DNA of 64,000 nt from the NCBI GenBank assembly GCA_013433145.1, contig CM024190.1, positions 5,332,001 through 5,396,000 on the forward strand, written 5' to 3'. The first letter of the stretch is position 1. Every line of letters starts with the position of its first letter. Shown in pieces: positions 55,001 to 64,000 of this stretch. The position numbers were made by a program, and so were the translations under genes. The notes beneath the pieces are model-generated. The model worked only from the letters and a program-made list of their open reading frames with translations, ran no database searches and was not told the DNA's origin. This DNA comes from Ascaris suum (Eukaryota; Nematoda; Chromadorea; Rhabditida; Ascarididae).

Positions 55001-55677
55001 ATCTCGGCAACTGGCTAACACTACGAAAGTACGAAGCGAAATTCACGAGTTTCGAGAAGAAAACACAAAAATCGAATCAATATTCATAGCAAAGTGTATC
55101 GCTGTAGAGGCTCACCTTTGTGCAATCAGATCCAATGTTTTGTTGATATCTTTCAAGCAGGAAAAATGTGTATTTTCGAGCCAATGTGATAAGATGCTGG
55201 TCTGAGATGAATCTAATGTCAAAAAATGCTGCGGTCATATGAAACTAACATGGCTGATCGCGGCGCTATGCTTCTCGAGCGTTTGAATAATCTTTTTCCG
55301 CATACAATCCACAACAATTAGCGTACAATGACTGCCATACGCCAATAATCCCTTCTCGTTCCTAGAAAATAATATAAACATTACAATTCGCTTATCGAAA
55401 AACTCCTTCCCTTTTCAATAATCCCCGCCTCTTTTCCCTAATTTTTTATTCGAACCAACCCCTTAAATACTGGAAATGCTTCATCTACCTATTCCTTTCC
55501 CATTTTTACCTCTACGCTATTGCACTGAATTTTCTAGCCTCTCTCCCTCCCCCTGCCAAAAAGAGAAATTCAGTAATCGGTAGAATTCAAAAATATTACT
55601 TCAATGAACAAATAAACCTACCACGCAATTGCATCTTTGTTGCTTGGATGCAATGAGCCAGGCAAAATAAGCGGCAT
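40012..55677 (-). CDS. WDR11: WD repeat-containing protein 11, 22 exons
   Basis: Exons (minus): 55677-55622, 55361-55250, 54651-54501, 53421-53248, 52366-52200, 51810-51648, 50963-50812, 50626-50592, 49756-49562, 49132-49023, 48368-48299, 47809-47701, 46851-46696, 46114-45869, 45671-45542, 45312-45166, 44832-44273, 43516-43418, 42537-42381, 42035-41938, 41063-40992, 40227-40012. Phases agree, giving 1124 aa against 1224 in human. WDR11 is the core of a complex that supports capture of endosome-derived vesicles at the trans-Golgi network, and in vertebrates is linked to ciliogenesis. Matches run along the whole protein: GLLAYGSHCTLIVVD, SIAWYPWEDASSDFLLALHG, GFRSEPLEIWHLKSMRLLRR, VWKDDLLAMGDSSGRLGVWD, YDFWTVSQSVL, IIKLVATNLIAN and DACRYLQAHGSW. 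The N-terminal two-thirds are beta-propellers and the rest is alpha-helical. Exon 8 (35 nt) and the exon 15-16 boundaries are the least certain. Exon 17 carries an acidic insertion of about 90 residues. Upstream, 40510-40610 is treated as intron because exon 21 joins exon 22 in phase. Confidence 0.92.
43205..43375. repeat. AAT/TAA-rich repeat with a direct duplication
   Basis: WDR11 intron 18 holds imperfect AAT trinucleotides. A TATAAATAATAA...AGCAGTAACAA unit starts at 43211 and recurs at about 43292, some 81 bp away, with small gaps. Confidence 0.6.
46322..46388. repeat. TATATTACT-type minisatellite
   Basis: Imperfect tandem ATATTACT/TATATT units in WDR11 intron 13. Confidence 0.75.
53152..53162. 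repeat. C11 homopolymer
   Basis: Eleven C residues in WDR11 intron 4, about 86 bp inside the intron from exon 4. Prone to sequencing error. Confidence 0.85.
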
Positions 55678-55700
55678 TCAGTCAACTCAGGCTGAAAAAG
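55678..55700 (-). promoter_or_regulatory. Acceptor-like site 14 nt before WDR11 ATG
   Basis: The minus strand reads GCTTTTTCAG followed by 14 nt and then the start codon. The TTTTTCAG is a near-consensus nematode 3' splice site. No in-frame coding sequence upstream matches WDR11, so a trans-splice acceptor or a 5'-UTR intron is likely. Confidence 0.5.
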
Positions 55701-58670
55701 CGAATTTTAATGCATTTAACGCGCCAACGACTCTCTTCTTTAGGCGCCGCCACTTTGCTTGTACCGAATCGTGATGCAACCTTACAAAAAATCAATTCGA
55801 GGACGGCTGTGCGCCAAGAAAGGCAACTCCCCCATATCGCCAACTTAAATGATAAACCATGTATACTTAACTTCACAGTGTTACCTGAGAAAGAGACATT
55901 GTCCACGGTTTCAAACAACTCTGATGACGTTTAGCAGAGCAGCTAGAGAGAACCTCTTATGATAGGCTGCCGCTTGTGCGAGGGTGGGATCACTTGTATG
56001 CTCGCGAGGAGACTCTGTCCGGCCAGGAAAAACGTAATCCAGCATCAATTTCAACCAATAAAAGCCCCAGACAACAACAACAAACTAGTCAGGGGTAAAA
56101 TGCCAAGTTGGTGTCTATGAGACGAAAAATTTGCGCCAGAACCTGTGTGTTCCGTCGCCAAGCCACGGAATAGGGAGTCCGCGGTTCGACGGGGCATAGT
56201 CCCTTCGCTACGCGATTGCTGTATCCATGGACTTTTGGCCACGAGAATGAGAGGAACCGTAGCCTTGATACGCAAAAACGGAATCAGTGGTCCTGTCTAC
56301 AAGCAGAGGAATTCGGCCTGTACGCGCAGGTAGGCTTTCTGCATACTTTGAACTTCTAGTCCAGCACTGGTGGCAATCATACATCAAAAACACATCGCCT
56401 TCTTCAATGCCAAACTGTTACCCCGTCTTGCGTACATTCAAGTCTCAGGTGTTTTAGCATTTCATAAGCAATTACTTGACATTTTTCGCTCCTGCACGAT
56501 AGGGATCAAGGACTTCCCCGTCTGGTGGCCAAACAGTCATTGCTTCCCCCCTTTCGTGGCTAAAAGATCATCGATCCCCATCCTTCTCTCTCATGACTGG
56601 GCCACGGATTCTTATTTTGCGTGGCCTGGAGCTGATGGACTTTCCTACCGCCAAACGGTGAGACAAGCTGATGTTAAGTGGCAAATTGCAAATCCTTTGG
56701 GCCTGTGAAGTCGCAACGTCGGCTCAGAATTCAATCCATGCAGAATTGAAGAGAAAGTATGGTCCTCCTTCCCCTCCTCTCCACCAAAACGTTCGAACCT
56801 TTCTTGTCACAAAATAACGACTTTAAAACCCGAGATACGATTTTCTAGTTTTTTAGAAAGAGGTACATAACTACAACAATCATCTTCACCGAAATGGTGG
56901 ACGTTGAATTAAATTCCAGTAGTTACGGTCTTTAGACCGGAAAAATCCTGATGGGGGGATGTTTCTGGTGCGGAAGACCAACCTACTGAAAAATGTCTGA
57001 TGTAACCTATCAAAATAAAACCAATAAGAATTGCAAAAGGCCGCTCAGGATCGTGCCGCAACTTCTTGAACTCTTAAATGAATCACAAGGTTCGCGCTTG
57101 CGCGAGCCTAAACAACCTGTTTCAAAAAGGTAGAAATGTTTCCGCTCCGATAACAGGTACGATTAGAACTGAGCCTAATATTCACCTTATATGAACGACT
57201 TTTCTCATACCACACCACATTTCAAAATGGAAACAAACACAAGAGAGAGCAAAAGGTTAACACAGCAATGGGTCAAAATTGCCATGAATGGAAGTCTTTA
57301 AAAGGTTTGTTGAAACGTTAGAAGTAACGGTAGCAGTATGAACTATATACGAGAATATAATATAAGTTTTAGTATTTTGCAAGGTGAGAAATTGATCTCT
57401 TCGAAAGGAATAGAAAAAATGACGCAAAGTGAATTCCTATCAAGAAACCGGTTAAGAACCGGTAAAATATAGAGATAAATAAAATCGAGGATAAAATTTC
57501 AACGAATACACGTCAAACAACAATAAAAATATCATCGCTAATGCTGACTCACATCGTGAAAAATTGCTTATAAATAAAAATATCTGGCAAGTTCGTTTAT
57601 CGTATCACCTTATTGTGGCCTTAAGAGAACTGTCTCGTCGAGGTGTTCTATACGGATAACGTAGAAATAAAACTGTTGCAGGACAACAAAGCGATATTTA
57701 TATCCGTCAATGAACGTGGATTTACTTTCTACGATATGAAGTTCAATTTCTAATAGCAATAACCTGTGTGAATATTTCCGTCCTTTCTCGTTATATTTTC
57801 TTAAACGACCCATTTGTGAGGAAAAAAAAACCTAGAATTTCTAATATTTATTGCCACGCAATTTTACGAATAATGTGCAATATCCATTACTACACTCTCG
57901 TTACAATTTACATCATCGAGAGGTTCGCAGATCGTCGATTACTGTAGTGAGCGAAACGAATTTCACTGTTTGAGTTCAACAGTTGCGCGATGATTGCCAA
58001 CTAGAGGGAGAGTGGAAAGTCGTGGTCGTGGAAGGGTTTCCCCATTTCTTTCGTTATACTTCTTTGCATCTTGTAGGTGAGTTATTTCGTTAGATGGAAA
58101 CTAATAAAACGTTATGAAATGTTTTTTTTTTACTTAAAAGTGGTATTACAACAAGAAGATGACGATCCAACAAAAACTCCTCTTGGCAAGTTCGCTGCGG
58201 TGTCTTCATGCAGCATTATGTCGAATGGCCAACATTATTTATCAATGACTGTGTTATCTATAAGTCTGGTTTACTGTTCAATGCGGCATGTCTTGTTGCA
58301 CGAAGCATCTCGACGTACCCGAGCATAGCACCACTGTGGTTTATTTGCGGGTCGATCCCTTCGTTGAGAACCCCTAAAACCAATGAACATGCTGAATTTG
58401 GAGAAATTACATCACTTTTTTCGACTGCCTTTGACCCTCCCAATAATGGTTGCGCAAGAGTTGCTGAGTTAAGTGAGCTTCTAAGTATTCGATATGTTAC
58501 TAAGAAACATATAAATCAGTGTTGGGAAATGCCCTTTTATAACTTGAGCCTGAGCGTAAATCTAAGCCTTAAATTGACGGTCGCATGCTAGGGGTAAACC
58601 TATTGTGGCACTGTGCGTCATGTCACCTCTTCTAACGCTGCAAAAGTTCCCCGCAAAAATTTTTTCTTCA
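55701..58670. other. Intergenic region between divergent genes, partly coding-like
   Basis: Between the starts of WDR11 (minus) and eIF2 gamma (plus). About 56100-56710 and 58140-58590 are less AT-rich and have long overlapping open frames on both strands: 112 codons at 56370-56708 plus; 127 codons at 58208-58591 plus; 61 codons at 58258-58443 minus. I recognise none of them. They could be decayed mobile elements or unknown exons. The remainder (56720-58140) shows nothing notable. Confidence 0.3.
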
Positions 58671-58671
58671 T

Positions 58672-58982
58672 CTGGTCACGACGAGTTTAATCTTGCACAG
58701 GAACCGTGTTCAACCCATCTCAGAATTGTACTACTAAGGTCTGCAGTTAAGTCCAGAGCCATATTGTGACCTCCCGTTCTAGCATTTAACGCCTTGCATT
58801 GCAGTGTCTTGCATGACGTTGGGTTGTATATTTGCACAGGTGTGGACCTGTTGCTGATAAAGTTTGCCAGCGTCTTTTTACAACAATGCGTGATCGCGTT
58901 ATCGTCGGTCTGGGTTGAATCCACCTTTCGCTCTCGCCTCAGGTCGTGACCAGGACTGGTCACGACCACAGCCGAGAGCGAA
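58672..58982. repeat. Foldback element with 11-bp terminal inverted repeats and a nested palindrome
   Basis: CTGGTCACGAC at 58672-58682 is inverted at 58943-58953 (GTCGTGACCAG), and a further direct copy sits at 58956-58966. The last two form a hairpin inside a larger palindrome: TTCGCTCTCG at 58927-58936 pairs with CGAGAGCGAA at 58973-58982. The 282-bp span could be a small non-autonomous DNA transposon. A minus-strand frame of 123 codons (58676-59047) crosses it but is unrecognised. Confidence 0.6.
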
Positions 58983-59740
58983 GCCGGAATAAACACAGAC
59001 ATTATCGTCTTTCCACATGTAAACAAAACATAAATTTCGGCTTCCAAGTTTTTACTGGTGCTTTTGGCTGACCTCTAATCGAGTGGTTTTTGTTCGCAAC
59101 TAAGAATGAAGTCGTGCAACACCTGCTGCAATGTTACATTGCTGTACTATTATCGTTTAAACAAGAAATCGGGAATTAAGTCACCGTCGTTTCTCCTAGT
59201 TGCGGCGATAAAGATGTTTGGTGGTGATTCAAGAACGATAGCGATTGCTCTCGTTATCACGCTCTCATTAAAGGAAAGGTATTTAAGCATCTCTGGACGC
59301 TCGTGTGGACACGTTTGAAAGGGAGCCAACGGGTTATTCCACGCTTAAGGATCTGTTGTTTGCAGTGACTTTATGACGATGACTGAAGGAAAAGGTGGCG
59401 CATATCCATTTTCGTTTTTTCTTCATCTTTTTTTTTTCAAGGCTTTGATTAGTTGTGGATAGCTTCATTTCCTTCTCTTACCTGCAGCCAACCCAACCTC
59501 AACGTCAGAAGAGGAAGGGAGAGGGTGTCCATGTATGATTTTAGTCAAAATTTTGCTGCGGAAACCGTTTTTCGGTCACAAGATCAAGTATGAGGTGAGA
59601 ATCGTTGACGTTTCTCACCTTCTGCTTTGTGCCAACAAAATTACTGAAACTTGAAAATTTTTTAAACCCCTTCCGCTCAACTGTAATGAGGTTTATAATG
59701 TCTCGATGAGGGGTTTTAGTTTAGCACTTGAAAAAATAAT
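58983..59740. other. Upstream flank of eIF2 gamma
   Basis: The promoter of the plus-strand eIF2 gamma gene presumably lies here. I see no confident core promoter motif and no supported exon. Confidence 0.4.
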
Positions 59741-59771
59741 ATTGTTTTTAGGAGAGGAAAAGAAAGAGGAG
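59741..59771 (+). promoter_or_regulatory. Acceptor-like site 20 nt before eIF2 gamma ATG
   Basis: ATTGTTTTTAG ends at 59751. A 20-nt purine-rich leader then precedes the ATG at 59772. This is a typical arrangement for a trans-spliced nematode mRNA, though a 5'-UTR intron is possible. Confidence 0.5.
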
Positions 59772-62700
59772 ATGCCGCAAAGTTGGCTGGCCACCCAAGA
59801 TCTGAGCAAGCTTGATCCGACGAAGCTCTCGCCTCTTACTGAAGAGGTTTGCTCGTTCTTTTTCTCTGCATGGAATCCATCAAAGAAGTTTGAAGGGAGT
59901 ATTGTCTGCATTTAAACAAATAATTAAAACATCGGAACTTATGATATTAGTGAATCGCGAAAGTAGCTCAAAAATTTAAAACGATCATGTCTTTAAGCTA
60001 GCATTCACTCTGCGTTACGGTCGGGCAAAGTGGATAAGAGGGAACAAATAGTTGCAGCGAAAAGTGGAGCAAGAAGTGGTGCACCGTTGGAGTCTGGTCC
60101 TTTGTAAGAGTTGAACGGTCCCCCGTCGCACTGTTCTCCATCACGTTTGTGATTGCAGGTGATCAGTCGTCAGGCTACAATAAACATAGGAACGATTGGG
60201 CATGTCGCACACGGCAAGTCAACATTAGTGAAAGCCATTTCCGGCGTACATACCGTCAAGTTCAAGAACGAGCTGGAGAGGAACATTACAATAAAGCTCG
60301 GATATGCGAATGCGAAAATCTACAGGTGTTCAAATCAGGAGTGTCCAAGGCCTTCTTGCTATAGGTTAGTGTTGTTTTATGTTTCTTTTGTAACTCTTCT
60401 TTTCGAAGAGTTTTTATCAGAGTTTACAGGTGTTTTTACGAAGAGTTTTTCTTCGTAAACTATCGTCGTTTATGGATTTGTGCTGACTGATATGTGCTTA
60501 TTTTATTTTATGGGTTAGTCCTCAGCGTTATCAGCATATCACTCAATCCTTGCATCTCTAGACATATCCCGTGTTTAGTGGATGCGGTTCCAGAGTCGAC
60601 ACATCTGTTAGAGCAAGCCTTGTTTTGTTGGTCGTCGTTCTTCATGCAGGACGTAATTTTTTACAGCTTATTTTTTACCGCGGCCCTTAACAGTAGTTAT
60701 GTTGCACTAAGATGAGCTAACGGCGGCGAAAACTAATGGACAGGGAACCAACTTCATGTCACTGCATCCACCTTCTTCCTCCGTTCCCCCTTTCGTCTTT
60801 CGCCATTCCTAAAAATATCTGTGGCCATAAATTGCAGTTTCTTTCCCCGTGGAGGAAAATTAAATTTGCTACATGGAGTTTGCAAAGCACAAGTTATAGA
60901 ACGTTTTTTAGCTCTCTTCATCCACTAACTTGTGATATGTATCTGATAGTTGCGCATTTCTTCCATCTTTCTGTTGAAATTGGTTGTCAGAATTCAGTCG
61001 AAAAGGCTGCAGAATATGTTTTTAGTTGTTACTTTTTGTTTTTTTTTGGAGGGGAGAGGGGGGAAATGTAAGGGTTCCTATGCAGCCGTTTTTAGAGAGA
61101 CGATAATTCTGCATTCATAATTCATTTCACTTGTTATTTATTAGGAAGAAACTTTTGCACATAGCTTGGAAACCAGTCGGATAATGAAAATGACTTTCAT
61201 TGAAGCGAAGTCTTTAACTGCAATTTACCCGTGATTGTAAAGTTTAGAATTTGCTTTGGAGTCAGCATTTTCGCCACTCTAGTGGGAGGATATTATTTCT
61301 CGAGCTGCGAATTTGAATTGCCGAAGAACAGAGGTGATTTTAAGGTCGGCGGGGTCAAGTACGCCTGATCGCTTCCCATGTGAGCGGCCTGGATGTGGGG
61401 GCGAGTTCACATGTGTACGTCACATATCGTTTGTGGATTGTCCAGGCCACGATATTCTCATGGCAACGATGTTGAACGGTGCAGCAGTGATGGATGCAGC
61501 GATGCTGTTGATTGCGGGCAATGAGTCATGCCCTCAGCCGCAAACATCCGAGCATCTGGCGGCTGTCGAGATCATGCAACTCAAGCATCTGCTCATACTT
61601 CAAAATAAAATCGACCTCATCAAGGTACGCCACTGCTGTTAGCGGAAAAGATCGGTTCAGGAAGGGAGAGGGGAGGGATTGGGCAATCGCGGTTCGTGTA
61701 AAAGCAGTGGAGCCCCGCTTTTTTTTGAATAGTTAAGTGAGAAAGAAAAGCAGTCATGAATAAATTGCCAAACAAAGGCTTAAAAGTTCCATGAGAAGTG
61801 CGTCACATCATTCCACTCCCGAGTAGTGAATCCATCATACTGTTAAACTCCGTTTTGCAAGAACAAGTGATCAAGAATTTCTCCTGTTGCTGACGCAATG
61901 TTTGGTGGGTTGCCACTTGCAGGAGAGTCAGGCACGTGAGCAGTTCGAGCAGATTCGTAGCTTTGTGCAGGGTACTGTCGCCGATGGAGCACCGATAATT
62001 CCCATCTCGGCTCAACTCAAGTACAACGTCGATGTGAGTGCTTTCCGCTTGTTCTTTTAGATCCTTTGTGCATTTTTATTTGCTGATTCCCTTTCTGCCT
62101 AATTTAATTAGCCTTATTTTGTCACTCTGCGTGAGCGGTCAGCCTCTTCTTGAAAAGCTGCATTTTGTGCTTAGAGGAAAAGACGATTATTTAACATATA
62201 TGCTAATATGACAGAATAAGATTGAACCAACCCGATGAATTGTGTGGGGTGAGTGGTGATGCTGCCAAACTGCTTTCTTTGAGGTGTCACTTCTTTTTTG
62301 TTCTCTTGAATATTAGCCGAGTCGAAATTATTGTTTGACGCCGGTCTTATGATTCACTAAGTTACATCATAAAGAAAAAATACATTGCTTCACAATTTAA
62401 ACTGGAGTGGCGCACTTTGTCTGCCATAAGTTGTGATGATTTTTTATTAAAATATCAGAAAAAAGGCTGAATGCTTCGACTTGATAGTATTCCAGAAGCT
62501 ATCCACAAAATTTCATGTAATGACTTTCATCCGTCCTCATGTATGGTGGATTACAGGTTGTATGCGAATATCTTTGCAAGAAGGTACCTGTACCGCCACG
62601 AGATTTCTCTTCTGATGCTCGCCTTATCGTTATTAGATCATTTGACGTTAACAAGCCAGGCTCGGAAGTAGAGAACTTGAAAGGCGGCGTAGCTGGTGGA

Positions 62701-64000
62701 TCCATTCTCAGAGGTACTAGTTCAGCTTTTATGACCATAGGTAAGCGTTGAAAGAGCCGAGCAATAGAGGTGCTTATTTCAAGCATTCCGATCCCTCCTT
62801 ACTAGACAGTTTTCTACGCTTGAGCTGTTTTACTTAAACTGTGTTTTGGAGGCGTTTGTGTCGTAACAAATTTTTATAGAGTGAATGCGTTAATGTATGC
62901 GTGGATTAAACCATTTCTGATCAAGAAGATAATTGAAATCAGGATGTGAAAGGCTTTAACTCTGGTCAAGTTTGCATTGCAAGTTTTGAATAAAAAGATC
63001 TCTACTATGAAAGTTGAAATTTACATTGATCTCTATGAGTACAGCAGTTGTGTTTTGTAATTTGAAATAGTGCGATGAATGAGAGGATAGAGTTAATTAG
63101 AAGAGGGAGGGGGGGGGGGGGGGAGGACTGCTGTCGTAGTAATTTGAAGACATCTTAGAGGATGCTAATTTTTTCAGGGATATTGCGGGTCGGCCAAGAA
63201 ATTGAGGTACGTCCCGGGATCGTTTCGAAGTCGGCCGACGGTCGTGTACAATGTCGACCTATTTATTCGAAAATTGTCTCGCTATTCGCTGAACAAAACC
63301 AACTGCAGTATGCGGTCCCTGGGGGTGAGTTTATCTGTACGTTCGATTTTTTCTCTTCCTCTTTTTTTCTTTTTCTTTTGTTAGCTGTTGTCGTTTTTCG
63401 TTTTTATTCCCAAACGCTACGGGTTTCTCTAATGATATGCCATGGAACCGTCGAGTTTCAGCGTCGATATTACATGTGTTTATTAATTTTGAAATTTTTT
63501 CCTTTCTGTAGAATAGCTTTCATTTCATTTTCTTCCCTACTGCACAGTTCTGTTGTCACGTATGACGGTAGAGATTCAGTTGCACATCACAACGCTTCGC
63601 ACTTGGTGCCTAGATATCATCGGTGTCTTTGGGTCTCGATCGCTACATACGCGACTAAATAATGTATTTTATGACGCTTCTGCAATTTTACTAAAAACTC
63701 GTTTTTAGACAGTTTTCTTTCTTCGCCGTCTGCGTATTCCTTTTCCTCGACTGAGGTCTGCACGTTTAAATTTTAAGGTTTGATTGGAGTGGGCACGAAA
63801 ATTGATCCGACATTGTGCCGTGGTGACCGCCTAGTGGGACATATTTTGGGTGCGGTTGGAACTCTACCTGACATCTTCACCGAAATCGAGATAGCATATT
63901 TCCTGTTGCGACGATTGTTGGGAGTACGCACAGAAGGAGGCAAGAAAGCGGCAAAGGTGCAAAAGCTTGGCAAAGGAGAGGTGTTGATGGTAAACATAGG
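59772..64000 (+). CDS. EIF2S3: Translation initiation factor eIF2 gamma subunit, 7 exons, 3' end outside window
   Basis: Exons: 59772-59846, 60159-60364, 61345-61624, 61923-62033, 62557-62713, 63178-63324, 63778 to beyond 64000. All phases join. About 399 residues are seen; by comparison with the 472-aa human protein some 75-80 C-terminal residues are missing, mainly the end of domain III. The protein is the GTP-binding, Met-tRNAi-binding subunit of eIF2 in the cytosol. Motifs: G1 GHVAHGKST, switch 1 [12 protein letters not shown]3 DCPGHD, G4 NKID, then [47 protein letters not shown] and [11 protein letters not shown] cysteine cluster ([11 protein letters not shown] ... [10 protein letters not shown]) forms the zinc-knuckle region between G2 and G3. 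The start is the first ATG after the acceptor-like site; [20 protein letters not shown] aligns with the metazoan N-terminus. Confidence 0.95.
60435..60459 (+). repeat. Perfect hairpin in eIF2 gamma intron 2
   Basis: TTTACGAAGA at 60435-60444 and its exact reverse complement at 60450-60459, separated by five bases. Confidence 0.85.
63109..63123. repeat. G15 homopolymer
   Basis: Fifteen G residues in eIF2 gamma intron 5, 54 bp upstream of exon 6. Together with neighbouring GGG runs it could form a G-quadruplex in RNA and is prone to length error. Confidence 0.85.

Noticed and set aside
55682..55934. Head-to-head open frames just upstream of the WDR11 start
   Set aside because: The minus frame ends in a stop 5 nt before the WDR11 ATG and lacks similarity to the WDR11 N-terminus. 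The plus frame is its shadow. More likely 5' flank.

Overview
The window is eukaryotic nuclear DNA from an animal, most likely a non-Caenorhabditis nematode. It is AT-rich, with GT-AG introns of about 0.1 to 5 kb, homopolymer runs and an (AT)50 tract. Acceptor-like sites lie 1, 14 and 20 nt upstream of three start codons, as expected for spliced-leader trans-splicing. The closest protein resemblance is to metazoan families; the species cannot be fixed from the sequence alone. There are no bacterial-type features (operons, CRISPR, IS elements).

Four genes are supported. (1) Minus strand, 1766-10771: a nine-exon phosphoribosyl-pyrophosphate synthetase-associated protein (PRPSAP), predicted 370 aa. 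(2) Plus strand, 27274-34981: a three-exon secreted or type I membrane protein with leucine-rich repeats, one Ig domain, a transmembrane segment and a cytoplasmic tail. Its frame stays open for 105 codons past the first stop. (3) Minus strand, 40012-55677: a 22-exon WDR11 orthologue, predicted 1124 aa. (4) Plus strand, 59772 to the window edge: eIF2 gamma, seven exons seen, C-terminus cut off. The exon models were assembled by eye; splice phases agree at every junction listed. The weakest junctions are WDR11 exons 8, 15 and 16.

The LRR-Ig gene and WDR11 are convergent, and WDR11 and eIF2 gamma are divergent across about 4 kb. The 10.8-27.3 kb stretch is gene-poor. It holds only unrecognised coding-like patches, simple repeats and one short signal-peptide-like reading frame. 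The four genes serve unrelated processes: nucleotide synthesis regulation, cell-surface adhesion or signalling, endosome-to-Golgi trafficking, and translation initiation. I see no sign of one shared system.

The observation most worth following is the in-frame TAG in the LRR-Ig gene. It is followed by 105 open, coding-like codons and a TAA, and the poly(A) signal starts at the next base. Others are a non-catalytic PRPSAP that has lost even the usual His of its ribose-phosphate loop, a large acidic insertion in WDR11, foldback elements at 4.2 and 58.7-59.0 kb, and an ectopic copy of WDR11 last-exon sequence in its own 3' flank.
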